From Beroe forskalii (lineage: Eukaryota > Ctenophora > Nuda > Beroida > Beroidae), in assembly GCA_011033025.1 (NCBI GenBank), contig WFMF01000186.1, positions 248,001-312,000 on the forward strand: 64,000 nucleotides of DNA, read 5' to 3'. Below the pieces are notes generated by a model. It did not search any database and was not told the origin of the DNA. It saw nothing but the letters and a program-made list of their open reading frames with translations. The position numbers and the translations under genes are program-made. Of this stretch, positions 25,501-35,374 are shown piece by piece. How positions within the stretch are numbered: position 1 is the stretch's first letter; each line of letters begins with the position of its first letter.

Positions 25501-28500
25501 GGAGAGGGCAAGTATGGGCTGGTGGACAAGAACACCGGTATATGGATTCTCAAGAACAGTGTTAAAGTTAAAGCTCGGGGTATCTGCAGCAGGATCACGA
25601 CTTAAACTTCGCACCTCCGAGGACATGGCTAGCTGTATCTGACAGCAAGTTAAGAGTGGATGACTTGAAGGAGGATAAAACAAGGGGGATGTACTGATAT
25701 ACTTTTTTCTTAGTTGATATGATTCAGTTTTAATGGGGTTGGCAAGTTTGGCAGCCCGGGAATAGGGGGAGGCATTAATGCTCCCCCTATTCCCGGGATC
25801 ACAAATTACAGAGTTCACCGTACGGAGGCTTCCCCTAAACCTGGGATCACCTCTAATCACGGACTCCCCTGTCCACTGCTCCCCTTAATCTAGGGCTCCT
25901 CCGATTTCCCGGGGCTCACCTCTATACCCGGTCTCGCCCATACCAGACTCACCCTACTGCCAGGCTTCACCATACCAGGCTCCACCGAACCTCGGGCTTC
26001 ACCAATGCCTTGGGATAACCCCGATATAGGGGCTCACCCGTACCAGGCTCACCCTTACCTTGGGCTTCACCATACCAGGCTCCACCGATCCTCGGGCTTC
26101 ACCAATGCCTTGGGATAACCCCGATACAGGGGCTCACCCGTACCAGGCTCACCCTTACCTTGGGCTTCGCCATACCAGGCTCCGCCGAACCTCGGGCTTC
26201 ACTGATGTTCTGGGCTCACCCTTCAACATGGGATCACCCCTACCAGGCTCACCCTTACCTCGGGCTTCACCATAACAGGCTCAACCGAACCTCGGGCTTC
26301 ACTGATGTTCTGGGCTCACCCTTCAACATGGGATCACCCCTACCAGGCTCACCCTTACCTTGGGCTACACCGAACTTGGCTCCACCTTATCCTGGGCTTC
26401 ACCATAACTTGGGCTCACCAAGATACATGGGATCGCCCATACGAGGCTCAACCTTACCTTGGGCTTCACCGACCTTGGCTACACCTTATCCCGGGCTTCA
26501 CCATAGCTTGGCCTCCCGCACTTACATAGGCTCCCACATACCAACTTGGGCTCCCCCTTACTAACTTGGGCACCCCATAACTTACTCGGGTCATCTTCCA
26601 ACTTGGGCTCCCCTATACTAACTCGGGCTCCCCCACACCAACTTGGGCTCCCATATACCAATTTGGGCTCCCCCATACTCCCATACTAACTAGGGCTCCC
26701 CATACTAACTCGGGCTCCCCCATACTAACTCGGGCTCCCCCATACTACCTCGGGCTCCCCCATACTAACTCAGGCTCCCCCATACTAACTCGGGCCCCCC
26801 ACACTAACTCGGGCTCCCCCGTGCAGTACGGGCTCCCCCATACCAACTTGGGCTCCCCCGTTCTGTTCGGGCTCCCCCATACAAACTTGGGCTCCCCCGT
26901 GCTGTTCGGGCTCCCCCATACCAACTTGGGCTCCCCCGTGCAGTACGGGCTCCCCCATACTAACTCGGGCTCCCCCATTCTGTTCGGGCTCCCCCATACA
27001 AACTTGGGCTCCCCCGTGCTGTTCGGGCTCCCCCATACCAACTTGGGCTCCCCCGTCCTGTTCGGGCTCCCCCATACCAACTTGGGCTCCCCCGTGCTGT
27101 TCGGGCTCCCCCATACCAACTTAGGCTCCCCCGTGCTGTTCGGGCTCCCCCGTGCTGTTCGGGCTCCCCCATACCAACTCGGGCTACCCCACACAAACTT
27201 GGGCTCCCCCGTGCTGTTCGAGCTCCCCCATACCAACTTAGGCTCCCCCGTGCTGTTCGGGCTCCCCCATACTCCCATACAAACTTGGGCTCCCCCGTTA
27301 TGTTCGGGCTCCCCCATACCAACATGGGCTCCCCCGTGCTGTTCGGGCTCCCTATATCAACTCGTGCTCCTCCAAACTAAATTGGGCTCCCCCGTAATAC
27401 CAACTTGGGCTCTCCCACACTATTTGGGATCCCCCATACTACCTCGGGCTTTCCCATACCAACTTTGGCTCCCCTATACTAACATACTAACTCGGGCTCC
27501 AGTAACCAATTCGGGATCCCGCTGTGTGCTGTTTGGGAGCCCCAAAAACAACAGGCTCCCCATACTGACTCAAGATGAATATCATTCACAGTCATAACCA
27601 CTGCTACATAATATAACGTACTTTATGAAATCAAGTTTACGGAGCGGAATCGTCTTTTTGCTCGGATAGCACACTATTTCGTTGTGAATTTCCCATATTC
27701 CACACGGCTCCTCTTTGAGGAATATTCTCCAATCCTCAATAGTATGTTGTAATATAGAGTTACTCAACTGTTTACTGATATTATAATATTTAATTTTATC
27801 TCTTATTCAAACATAGAAACATGCGTTGAACGAACATAGCTGCAACTTTGTACTGTGTTTTGTAGCTTAAAAGAAAATGTGAATAAATGTCAATAGCTAT
27901 TAGCAATAGCGAGGGGGTCATGGATAGATGAATAGAATATGTTTGAGTATTAAAGAAGGCATGATTACATTGAGTGCGGATAGGAGTACCTAGAATGAAA
28001 GTGAAACTCATTTATCTTCAAGGATCGACCGAGGCCTCGGCTCGGCCTCGGTTTCCACCGAGGATTAGGGTTTCACCGAGGCCTCGGCCTCGGTCAGAAT
28101 TGCCAATCCTCGGAATGCCTCGCCCTCGGTCATATTGAATCCCAATTTTCCTCGGCCTCGGCCGAGTTTAACAAATTTGCCGAGGATTTTACCGAGGATT
28201 TCAAAGGAAAATATCCATATTTGATAACAGAAAAAACCTGAATTTTATTTGAAAAAAGTCCCAAGAATAACTTGTATGATTTATTGAAAGATCTTGAAAC
28301 TTTCGATGAACTTTGAATCTAATCTCGTCAAAAATAGGAAAAAAATGGGTAGGAGTGAACTTAGTCTAATCCAAACGTCTGGCTTATAGGGGCTGCCGCC
28401 CCAGACCCCTGCTAAAAAAGTTATTCAGACTTAATAAAACTGCCTTGATTTTAGTCCGACCACTGTCATCTGGAAAGTAGCTAAATATGCAAATAAATTA

Positions 28501-30621
28501 ATGAAATCCTTTTGGGAATTCAATTTCATTTACTCTGAACGTTTGGCTGCCGCCCCAGACTCCTCCTACGCATTTAACATTCTGTATAGTAATTTTAATT
28601 GCAAAATATTGTAAAATTATAAAATCATTAAAAGGGGCTTCTTTAATTCAATCCCAAAAGTCGGGTTTGGGCCCCCAGACCCCTTAATACTGCATAAATG
28701 GGCCCCGAACAGCACGGGGGGCCCAAGTTGGTATGGGGCCCGAAAGGGGCCCAAGTTGGTATGGGGGCCCCACAGGGCGGGGAAAATTTTTAGGGGAGCC
28801 CCTCTGCAAGGGGGCCCGGGTTGTATGGGGGGCCCCCGTTATGGGGGCCTGATTGTGGGGGGCCCCGGGGGTATGGGGGGCCGATTGGTGGGGGCCCGGT
28901 TGTATTGGGGGCCGAGTTGTATGGGGGCCCTTTTGTATGGGGTATGGGGGCCCAAATTTGGGATGGGGGCCCCAAATTTGGGGGGGGGCCGACAGCACGG
29001 GGGGCCCAAGTTTGTTTGGGGGCCCGAAGACGGGGCCCCAAGGGTTTAAGAGCCCAATGGGGAGCCGAGGTTTGGGGGCCCAGGTATGGGGGTGAGTTAG
29101 TTGGGGGGGTAGTATGGGGGCCCCAGTTGGGGGGGGAGCCCGTGTTGGGAGGGGGGCCGGGGTTGTAGGGGGCCCCCGTTGTATGGGAGTATGGGGGGGC
29201 CCCAAGGGGAAAGGGGAAAAGGATATGGGGGCCCGTTTGGGGGGGGCCCAAAAAGGGCCGGTTGGAAGTGACCCAGGTAAGTTTGGGGGCCCAATAAAGG
29301 GGCGTTTTATTGGGGGGGCCTATGGTGGGGGGGCCCGTATGGTGAAACCCGGGGGGGTAGCCAAGGTGGTGGCCCCGGTGGGGGGAGCCTCGGGGGGCCC
29401 CTTTCTTTTTGAGCCCCCGTTATGGTGAAACCAAAAATTAAGTTCGGGGGACCAAAAAGGGGGGAGCCTGGAAAGGGATCCCCTGTTAAAATGACCCAGA
29501 ACATCAGTGGCCAGGTTTGTTTGGCCAGGGGGAACAGGAATTTGGAGGGGTGATGTTGAAGGGACCCAAAATCAGTGAAGGAGGGTTTGGGAGCCTGATG
29601 AACCCCGGTAAGGGGGGCCTGGTCGGGTACCCTTTGGGGAAGTGGGGAACCCGGGTTTGGGGGAGCCTTTGGTAACCCCCATTGGTCTGGAGGGGAAAGG
29701 GGGGTGAGCCCCGGACCGGGGGGCCCGATTGGGGGGCGGGGTTTGGGGACTTCATGAGGTTTCCCATGTGGGGGAAGCTTGGGCGGGGAACTTGTTTTTA
29801 ACCTAAATAGGGAGCCCCTTTAAAAAAGGTTTTGGGGTCCCCCCCCCCCATTGGGTTTTAAACTTTAGAAATGTCTTTTTTATTTGTATTATATGACTTC
29901 ACCCCCCAACCTGTTTCATAATGATATAGTTAATTTAAAACAAGAAAGAAAATGATGAGATGCGGTTCGGTTTTGATGAGGTAAAGTAATTTAGCAGGAA
30001 GTGGTTTCGATCCACCGACCTCTGGGTTATGGGCCCAGCACGCTTCCACTGCGCCACCCTGCTAACTGACGACTATATATTCTCTGTATTCTTAAATTTT
30101 GAGTAAGCTATTGGTCCAGTAATCCGTAAGGTAGTACGAATGTAATTTAACTGTATGCTGAAAAATGGTTGATTATAGATGAGATCATTTCTGGATGGCC
30201 TCAGTATAGATGCTGCAAGTAACCGATGGGTATCCCGTGACAGGATTTTTAAATTTGTACATGAACACTATCTACACACGCTTAATCCAATGTGAAATTG
30301 ATTGACGGTATTTCGCGCGAAATGCGCCGAGCCATGCGATCGTACCGAACCTACATAGATACTATCGAACCTGCCAAAAGTCTACACTCTCACTGGACTA
30401 CCTTATAAGGTTTTGTCGTAGGTTAATCGAATTCGATACACATTGATCATTGGAAATATACAACCCCAATCTCACCCAATATCACTCCTCAGTGGACGAC
30501 GGACCAAGATGTCATACACGCGTGCTCGAGCCTCAATGTCCGGGATGTCTTGAATGTCAAGTTCTACGAGAACAGAACGAACGGCCAGAGCAAAGGCTAC
30601 TGTGCAGTTGATGTGGGGAGT
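16501..30621 (+). CDS. CPSF6: CPSF6 (cleavage factor Im 68 kDa subunit), N-terminal half only
   Basis: Exons 16501-16569, 16746-16862, 23085-23163, 23285-23388 and 30493-30621 join in frame. The N-terminus has DDIDLYGD, close to the DQIDLYDD of CPSF6. A proline/alanine-rich linker follows. The RRM shows RNP2 as VYVGNLTW, the intron falls exactly at TW|WTTDQDV, and RNP1 appears as ENRTNGQSKGY. CPSF6 pairs with NUDT21 in cleavage factor Im, which binds UGUA motifs and guides poly(A) site choice in the nucleus. In this window the RRM stops after V-D-V-G-S, where the same exon continues as GPCR sequence. The second half of the RRM, the proline-rich region and the RS-like tail are absent. An alternative acceptor for exon 2 (16,718) would shift the frame. 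CPSF7 is possible, but the NLTW motif fits CPSF6 better. Confidence 0.85.
16903..17190. repeat. 71 bp minisatellite, about four copies
   Basis: Tandem units with CACGTGACTAGAAACGTAAA start at about 16,908, 16,980, 17,051 and 17,122, a period of 71 bp, each continuing with CTCGTGAATTGAAAGGT-like sequence. It lies about 40 bp after CPSF6 exon 2, in the intron. Each unit carries an E-box-like CACGTG. Confidence 0.85.
17191..19676. other. AT-rich part of CPSF6 intron 2; no gene seen
   Basis: Low-complexity AT-rich sequence. A small inverted repeat at 17,336-17,430 (TAATTAAAACTAAATGCTGA against its diverged reverse complement ending TTTTGATTAATTA) may be a short MITE. No exon is recognised. Confidence 0.4.
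19677..20185. mobile_element. Non-autonomous transposon with 8 bp target duplication (hAT-like)
   Basis: A 509 bp element with terminal inverted repeats CATAGCTTCCGA and TCGGAAGCTATG, flanked on both sides by the identical 8 bp TCTGTACT (19,669-19,676 and 20,186-20,193). An 8 bp duplication points to the hAT superfamily, though other families with 8 bp sites are possible. GCCCTCTTTTT-type motifs repeat inside the left end. It has no coding capacity and lies in the CPSF6 intron. Confidence 0.85.
21024..21981. mobile_element. Possible non-autonomous element with CCCAGTGGAATAAT inverted ends
   Basis: The motif CCCAGTGGAATAAT near 21,028 is matched by its reverse complement ATTATTCCACTGGG near 21,962, within similar TAATAAT-flanked context. 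The 950 bp between has no credible ORF. Boundaries and target duplication are uncertain. Confidence 0.45.
22540..22828. mobile_element. Possible MITE with GTGCCGGCTTGGTCA inverted ends
   Basis: GTGCCGGCTTGGTCA at 22,540 is matched by TGACCGAGCCGGCAC ending at 22,828, a 15 bp inverted repeat with one mismatch. The 289 bp unit has no ORF of note and no clear target duplication. Confidence 0.5.
24032..24100. repeat. GC-alternating imperfect palindrome
   Basis: GCGCGCGCGATCGATC-type sequence on the left is mirrored by ATCGATCGCGCGCGCG on the right around a short AT-containing loop. It can form a hairpin or cruciform, and the alternating GC runs could adopt Z-DNA. It is in the CPSF6 intron. Confidence 0.6.
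24325..24372. repeat. GTCC/TCCGTCCC microsatellite
   Basis: A short tandem run of GTCCCTCC and GTCC units, about 45 bp long. Confidence 0.8.
24724..24802 (+). pseudogene. tRNA-like sequence (tRNA relic or SINE head)
   Basis: The segment shows an A-box-like TAGCTCAATCGGTTAGCGC and, after an unusually placed interval, a B-box-like GGGTTCGAGCCCC T-arm. The anticodon stem does not close (TCAGA has no TCTGA partner) and the acceptor ends do not pair. A functional tRNA is therefore unlikely. A degraded tRNA gene or a tRNA-derived SINE promoter are the best readings. Confidence 0.45.
25265..25420. repeat. Second copy of the dispersed repeat at 6.6 kb
   Basis: Starts with AAACTGTGATGCTCGATG and runs through GGTGGGCCGAAACCTCTCCG, paralleling 6,615-6,800. 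It lies about 310 bp upstream of foldback element copy A, inside the CPSF6 intron. Confidence 0.55.
25734..29855. mobile_element. Foldback transposon copy A with tandem-repeat arms
   Basis: The left end is TGGGGTTGGCAAGT, followed by a palindromic AGCCCGGGAATAGGGGGAG segment. The left arm (25,734-27,575) is made of degenerate 20 bp-class units such as GGGCTTCACCATACCAGGCT, then GGGCTCCCCCATACCAACTT. A core of about 1.1 kb (27,575-28,690) is shared with copy B at 51.2-52.4 kb. The right arm (28,690-29,855) is the same repeat in inverted orientation. Its terminus is recognisable only in degraded form (AATAGGGAGCCCC, then a long C run and CCCATT). The right arm differs from copy B mainly by systematic loss of the A in GGGAGCCC. 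Copy A lies in the CPSF6 intron. The candidate duplication TTTTAA is seen on both sides but not exactly at the ends. It contains no transposase, so it is non-autonomous. Confidence 0.8.
27575..28690. repeat. Core (loop) of foldback copy A
   Basis: Non-arm sequence nearly identical to 51,208-52,370 in the same orientation. It contains a cluster of CCGAGGCCTCGG-like palindromic motifs (28,025-28,200) and two phrases with GGGGCTGCCGCCCCAGAC. A 71-codon minus-strand frame (27,796-28,011) is conserved between copies with about four substitutions but has no recognisable domain, so it is not called as a gene. Copy A lacks a roughly 20 bp insert near 51,310 and a roughly 40 bp insert near 51,985 that copy B has. 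Confidence 0.75.
29992..30063 (-). tRNA. Initiator tRNA-Met (CAU)
   Basis: Read on the minus strand this 72 nt gene folds into a standard cloverleaf. The acceptor stem begins AGCAGGG with the A1-U72 pair typical of eukaryotic initiators. The D-arm contains TGGCGCAGTGGAAGCG. The anticodon stem CTGGG/CCCAG carries three consecutive G-C pairs next to the loop CCCATAA with anticodon CAT. The T-arm has GGATCGAAACC, where A replaces the usual T54, again an initiator trait. The 3' end ends in discriminator A. It functions in start-codon recognition with eIF2. It lies about 140 bp beyond foldback copy A, antisense to the CPSF6/GPCR transcript. Confidence 0.96.
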
Positions 30622-33600
30622 CTGAACATTGTGCTGGTGGTTACAAACATCACGTGCACCTTCCCATCTTCGTCTTCTCGCTGGTGGTGTACTGGGATAA
30701 CCAGGTGGGTGCAGGGGACTTATAATCCCAGTTATTTTACCTCACTGCACTTTATCTCTCCCCTGACTCTAACTATAACCCTAACCTAAAGCAAACCCTT
30801 GGCCCTAACCTAAGTGTTAATAAGGCTTAACCCCTAACACAGACCCTAACCATTGCCTACAGTTGAAATATCATGCGGTAAAGTGTCGTAGGTAACAAAT
30901 TGAGCTCAAATGTCCGTTCCTCAGGTGGGTGGCTCTGCTCCCACGGGGTTTCACCTCCTTCGTCTTCCTGTTCTTCCTGAACAGCGCCCTCAACCCCATC
31001 ATGTACGGTGTGTTCAACACCAACTTCAGAGGTGCTTTCCAGAGGTCAGTAGCGGTCATGTTATAATAGTACTCCTATCACAAAGTCTCGTGTTAATACC
31101 ACTCCAATCACAAAGTCTCATGTTATAATACCACTCCAATCACAAAGTCTCATGTTAATACCACTCCAATCACAAAGTCTCATGTTATAATAGCATTCCT
31201 ATAATCCTATCACAATGTCTCATGTTAATACCACTCCAATCACGAAGTCTCATGTTATAATAGCATTCCTATCACAATGTCTCATGTTAATACCACTCAA
31301 TCACAAAGTCTCATGTTATAATACTACTCCAATCACAAAGTCTCATGTTATAATACCACTCCAATCACAAAGTCGCATGTTAATGTATCACTCAATCACA
31401 TTTTGTTACGTCCCTCCCGTCGGTTTGATCTCAAATTGTGTGTTTTTGGTTGATGTAACAATCGGAGTTAATTGTAAATGCACAGATCATTTTTCAAAAT
31501 GCAAAACTCGGTCGATACGACGTTTTATTTTTCGTGTAAATTTTGTGAACTTGAAATCTAGAATCTTCGTTCATTGCTTCGATGAAACTTTTGACTCTTT
31601 GAGCTCCCTGCTGATCTTTAAATAACTAAATACGTGAATAAAGCATCTTGAATCGAATTCTTCGATTAATAATTCATTTCATTGACATACAGGGATAATA
31701 TTAAGAGGTAATGTGGTAAGATCTGTGAGTGCTATGCATTTTACTGTTTCAGTTTATTAGCTTATTAGTAACCTTTTGTCCTTTTTGCTGTGGTTATCTT
31801 GGGCATTGAACAGCCTTTTGTACTTTCTTTAGCCAAAATCTTAAAGCCGAGTGCTAAGGAATTGAAAAAAGGATTTCCGACTGGAATGTCTCAGCATGCT
31901 TTATAAACAGCAGCTGCCTTAACGGATTTCCTTTGTCAACTGATATTTGATTCTTAGTAGGGTATATCACATAATTTAACCAAATTACTGTCAAGAATTA
32001 TGCTCGTTTTTCTGACAAAGCACCTTCCCTCCCATGTAAGTGTAACTGATAGAGAAATGTATGTTTTTAGTTTTGGTCATCAAAACTGAAAGATTTGGTG
32101 AAGAGGGTCACTGGTCAGTTGAAAAAAATGCCGGTTGAAATCTAATAATTTGAACCAATCGATAGCAGAGTTACCATAACAATCAGCAGCACCTCAGCGA
32201 AGCACGGCAGATAAACGAGCAAATTTGGTGGCGTGCAGCGAGTGTTATTGACAATAAAAGTTTAAAGGGTTTCACAAACATGGACAGGCCTGAGTCCTCA
32301 CTTAGACACGTATCACTATCTCAGCTAACCATTTCTGGAAAGGCGATATGAAGTCTTATCACTGTATTTTACTTTAATCACTACCACACTGCCAGGTTGC
32401 TACGTTGTGAATTCCTGCGGAGTAACTACCAGGGAAACACTCGGTACAACAAACTCACAACCAGGCTCGCCAGTGTCAACGGCCACTTCGGAGCTTTCAC
32501 GCGGAATTTCAGACCAAAATCCTCGCTCAATACTGGTAAGTGATTATATCCGTAGTCATGTGATCCAGCTGATAAATCAATTTCATTAAACTTCTTTGAT
32601 GTATGTGCACGCAGGCCCTGTGACCTCCCCGGTTATCGTGAAACTGAAAGTATGACTGGCTCTAGATATCATGTTTTGTATGGTAGACTTGTAGTATTTA
32701 CCAAGAATTTTTGTTAAGGTGAATTGGATTGCTGATAAACGTAAGCTTTTTGTTTCACACATTCTTCTATCATTTCTAATTCTATCATAAATTAGATAAT
32801 CGGTAATCCGCTCAAGAATGATTATTCATTCTATCTCTTCTGCATTATTTGGTTGGACAAAATATTTTAAGCTGTCATACTTATTTCGGTGAATTTGAGC
32901 AAAATGAAAACAACTGTAAGAATTGACAGAAAATCGATTTTATGCGCATTCGATAGTGTGCCTTAGGTCATTTACAGAGATTTTGTACATAATATCATTT
33001 AAAATTGAACACTCCTCCATACTTCCATACCAAAATTTTGCATAATAGAAATTAGGGGAGTAAAAAGTTTTACCCTCTGTCTCTAATATAGTGCCTGTGC
33101 CCTTGTTATGTCCAAACAAATATAAATATGGCTAAAACAGTACACGTGTGAGTGTCTTACCCGAAACACGCTTCTTCGAGCTTAAATGTTTCTTCTGCAT
33201 AAATATTTTAACTTATTAATTATTAATTGTCATAATAATTTGCTTTTGTCATAATAATTTGTGACGAACTGTCATCCATTATATCTAGATTCTTGTCTGT
33301 CTAGACTCGTGTCTGTAGTGGCGGCATATATACTTACAGGCTGACTGCTGCGTGTTTCACAATTAATGTTCAAGATGAAAATACAGCTCAGGGGTGATAT
33401 TTGGTGAGATGAATTTCGAATTTAAGAGTCTCTGCAGGACTGCAGATCGCTCTGAGGCATTATAATAAGCGGTTACATGTCGAAGTGGTGACCTTATACC
33501 GTACACAGTTACACAGTCGAGGAGACAGCCGAGACTGGTAAGATGGATAATGCAGGACGAGGCGTGCCGAGTTCAATATATCGAAGGTAGACGGTCGCAG

Positions 33601-33792
33601 CTGAGCTCATGTAACTGCTTATTTAATTGATTTTCTCATTCATTAACCCTGGTGTTTATCGCAGGAAATATTTGCAATGCGGGAGTAAAGAGCAAGTCCC
33701 CAGCAGCTGCTACGCCGCCTGCTGCTGTCTCCAAGCCTCCAAAAATCAGGATTCACATCATAAACTCCGGAAGTGGATTTGAAACCATTTAA
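30622..33792 (+). CDS. Class A GPCR, TM6 to C-terminus only (fused after CPSF6 sequence)
   Basis: Exon parts 30622-30704, 30925-31044, 32396-32535 and 33665-33792. TM6 reads LNIVLVVTNITCTFP, with C-T-F-P in place of CWxP. It then continues as IFVFSLVVYWDN only after a one-base correction in TTCCCATCTTCG near 30,663. TM7 has the hallmark FLNSALNPIMYGVFN, followed by helix 8 FRGAFQRLLRCEFL and a Ser/Pro-rich tail ending SGFETI before TAA at 33,790. The last three exons join in perfect phase. TM1-TM5 are missing: upstream of 30,622 the same exon encodes CPSF6. A class A (rhodopsin-like) receptor is clear, but the ligand class cannot be told. A weak alternative acceptor upstream of 30,925 might reconcile the frame after the correction. 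Confidence 0.75.
31050..31395. repeat. Minisatellite, roughly 30-40 bp units
   Basis: About ten tandem units containing CCAATCACAAAGTCTCATGT followed by TATAATACCACT or TAATACCACT. It starts directly after the GPCR TM7 exon donor, in the intron. The long ORF across it is an artefact of the repeat. Confidence 0.85.
31396..32395. other. Intron of the GPCR fragment; no feature seen
   Basis: Ordinary AT-rich sequence between the TM7 exon and the tail exon. Confidence 0.4.
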
Positions 33793-33794
33793 CA

Positions 33795-34310
33795 GTTGCT
33801 TTGACACCACCTTTTTAGACGGATACCTCTTAAACCCGACAGCACTTTACCTTGAAACCATAAAATGATCCTGACTCCGCTTTACCCTGACAGCACTTTA
33901 ACTTGACACCAGTCTAACCCTGACAACACAACTTTGAAATCACTTCGCCCTGACACAACTTAAAACTGGCACTATTTTGCCTTGAAACTCAGTCACCTTG
34001 ACACTATTAGTATTTGACACCGCTATTAGTATTTGACACCGCTTCACAATGACGCCAGTTTACCCTGAAACTACTTTACCCTGACACCACTTCCCCTGGT
34101 ACCATTTTGCCCCGACACGATTTTACCCTAACTTCACTAAACCCCGGCATCACCTAACCCTGTCACGATTTCGCCCTGACACCACTTCACTCTGACACCA
34201 CCTTAATACCCTGACAACACATTACCTCGACTCCACATTACACCGACACCATTTTTCCTCACAACACTTCAATGCGTTAAGTTGTGTCAGGGTAAATATA
34301 ATACCGACAC
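33795..34310. repeat. Degenerate minisatellite of CCCTGACACCACTTTA type
   Basis: About 25 diverged units of roughly 16-24 bp built from TTTACCCTGACACCACT start directly after the GPCR stop codon, so they probably form the start of its 3' UTR. Confidence 0.8.
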
Positions 34311-34429
34311 GTAACTTAGTAGCTTAGACGTACACCTTACTTCATTTGAGATTATTAATGATCAATTCAACGAATAATATGTCATTGATAAAGGTCATTT
34401 CTAAACCTAACATCGGAAAATGAGGTTAA

Positions 34430-34790
34430 AATTTTATCGGCGATAATTATCGGTATCGGCGATAATTATGAAAAATTATCGATTATCGCCGATAAAAAAT
34501 TTTGGACCGATAATGCAAACCCTAAAGTGGAAGCTTCTCTTCCCTCAGCAACCGCAGTTCTGCTTCCAGTCGGTGATAATTACACTGTGGCAACATAGTA
34601 CTCACAGAAAGTTGCTTAGCAACACTCATATAGGTGTTGCTAGGCAGCACTATGAGTGTTGCTCAGAAAGATAGTGCTGCTTAGCACGCGCTAAGTGTGA
34701 CTTAGAACTAGAGAAACGCTACATAATTGCTAATTAGCTCGAGTGTTGCTTAGCAGCACTCAAGTGTTGCCTATGTGTGCTTTCATCCCC
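34430..34790. repeat. Short inverted repeats (CGGCGATAATTATCG and GTTGCTTAGCAGCACT)
   Basis: Two clusters. Near 34,437-34,500 CGATAATTATCG-type motifs form local palindromes. Near 34,590-34,780 the phrase AGTGTTGCTTAGCAGCACT recurs in both orientations. They are probably remnants of small palindromic elements. Confidence 0.5.
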
Positions 34791-35370
34791 AATCATGTAT
34801 CGTATTCGTAGTTTCCTGACACTACTTGTAGCTGCTCTGTGGAGGTAATTGTGTATGTGAAAAACGGAAAAAGAGAGAATTGGACAAATGGACAGTCCCT
34901 GTAATCAGAAAATAACAGAGCTGTTTTCGGATTCTCTTCTCTTGTATTTCAGCTGTTTCGTTAATATTTGCATAACTGTAAAGCTAAACCGATGGAATTT
35001 TTTGCTTTCATGGAATTGGATGGACTCAGAGTTAAGACAAATAATAATATGATTATGAATGCCCATTGCCCTTCAGTGCCATAATTCTGTATCAGTATTT
35101 AGGGAAATTAGTGACAAAGTTTGAATATCGACATCTTTGAGGTTAAGGAACACTTATCGTTGAATTTGCTTGACAAAACAAAGACATAATTCGCGCCTGA
35201 AACAACGATTCCTGAATTAATTTGATAATATCTCGAGCAAAAAGCTTCAATTTATGTGTATTTCATGGTATACCAAATCTGTTGATTACTCTATATAGAT
35301 ATTTGAAGCGTATAATAAGACTTAGTAGATTCGCTGAATAGTTCAACTTCAAGGATTATATGCCTTTTTA
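34791..35370. other. Intergenic; no feature seen
   Basis: AT-rich unique-looking sequence without recognisable exons. Confidence 0.35.
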
Positions 35371-35374
35371 AATT

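Noticed and set aside
25294-25860. 188-codon minus-strand ORF
   Set aside because: It spans the boundary between a dispersed repeat and the foldback terminus, so it cannot be an ancestral gene. No domain is seen.
26821-27597. 258-codon plus-strand ORF and 190-codon minus-strand ORF in the foldback arm
   Set aside because: Both are produced by the arm's tandem repeats. They are not conserved between copies A and B and show no domain.
27796-28011. 71-codon minus-strand frame conserved in both foldback cores (also 51,457-51,672)
   Set aside because: There are few differences, the differences show no clear coding bias, and there is no domain. The whole core is equally conserved.
28684-29428. 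Several proline- or glycine-rich ORFs on both strands
   Set aside because: They come from the degraded G-rich arm of foldback copy A, where homopolymers create open frames.
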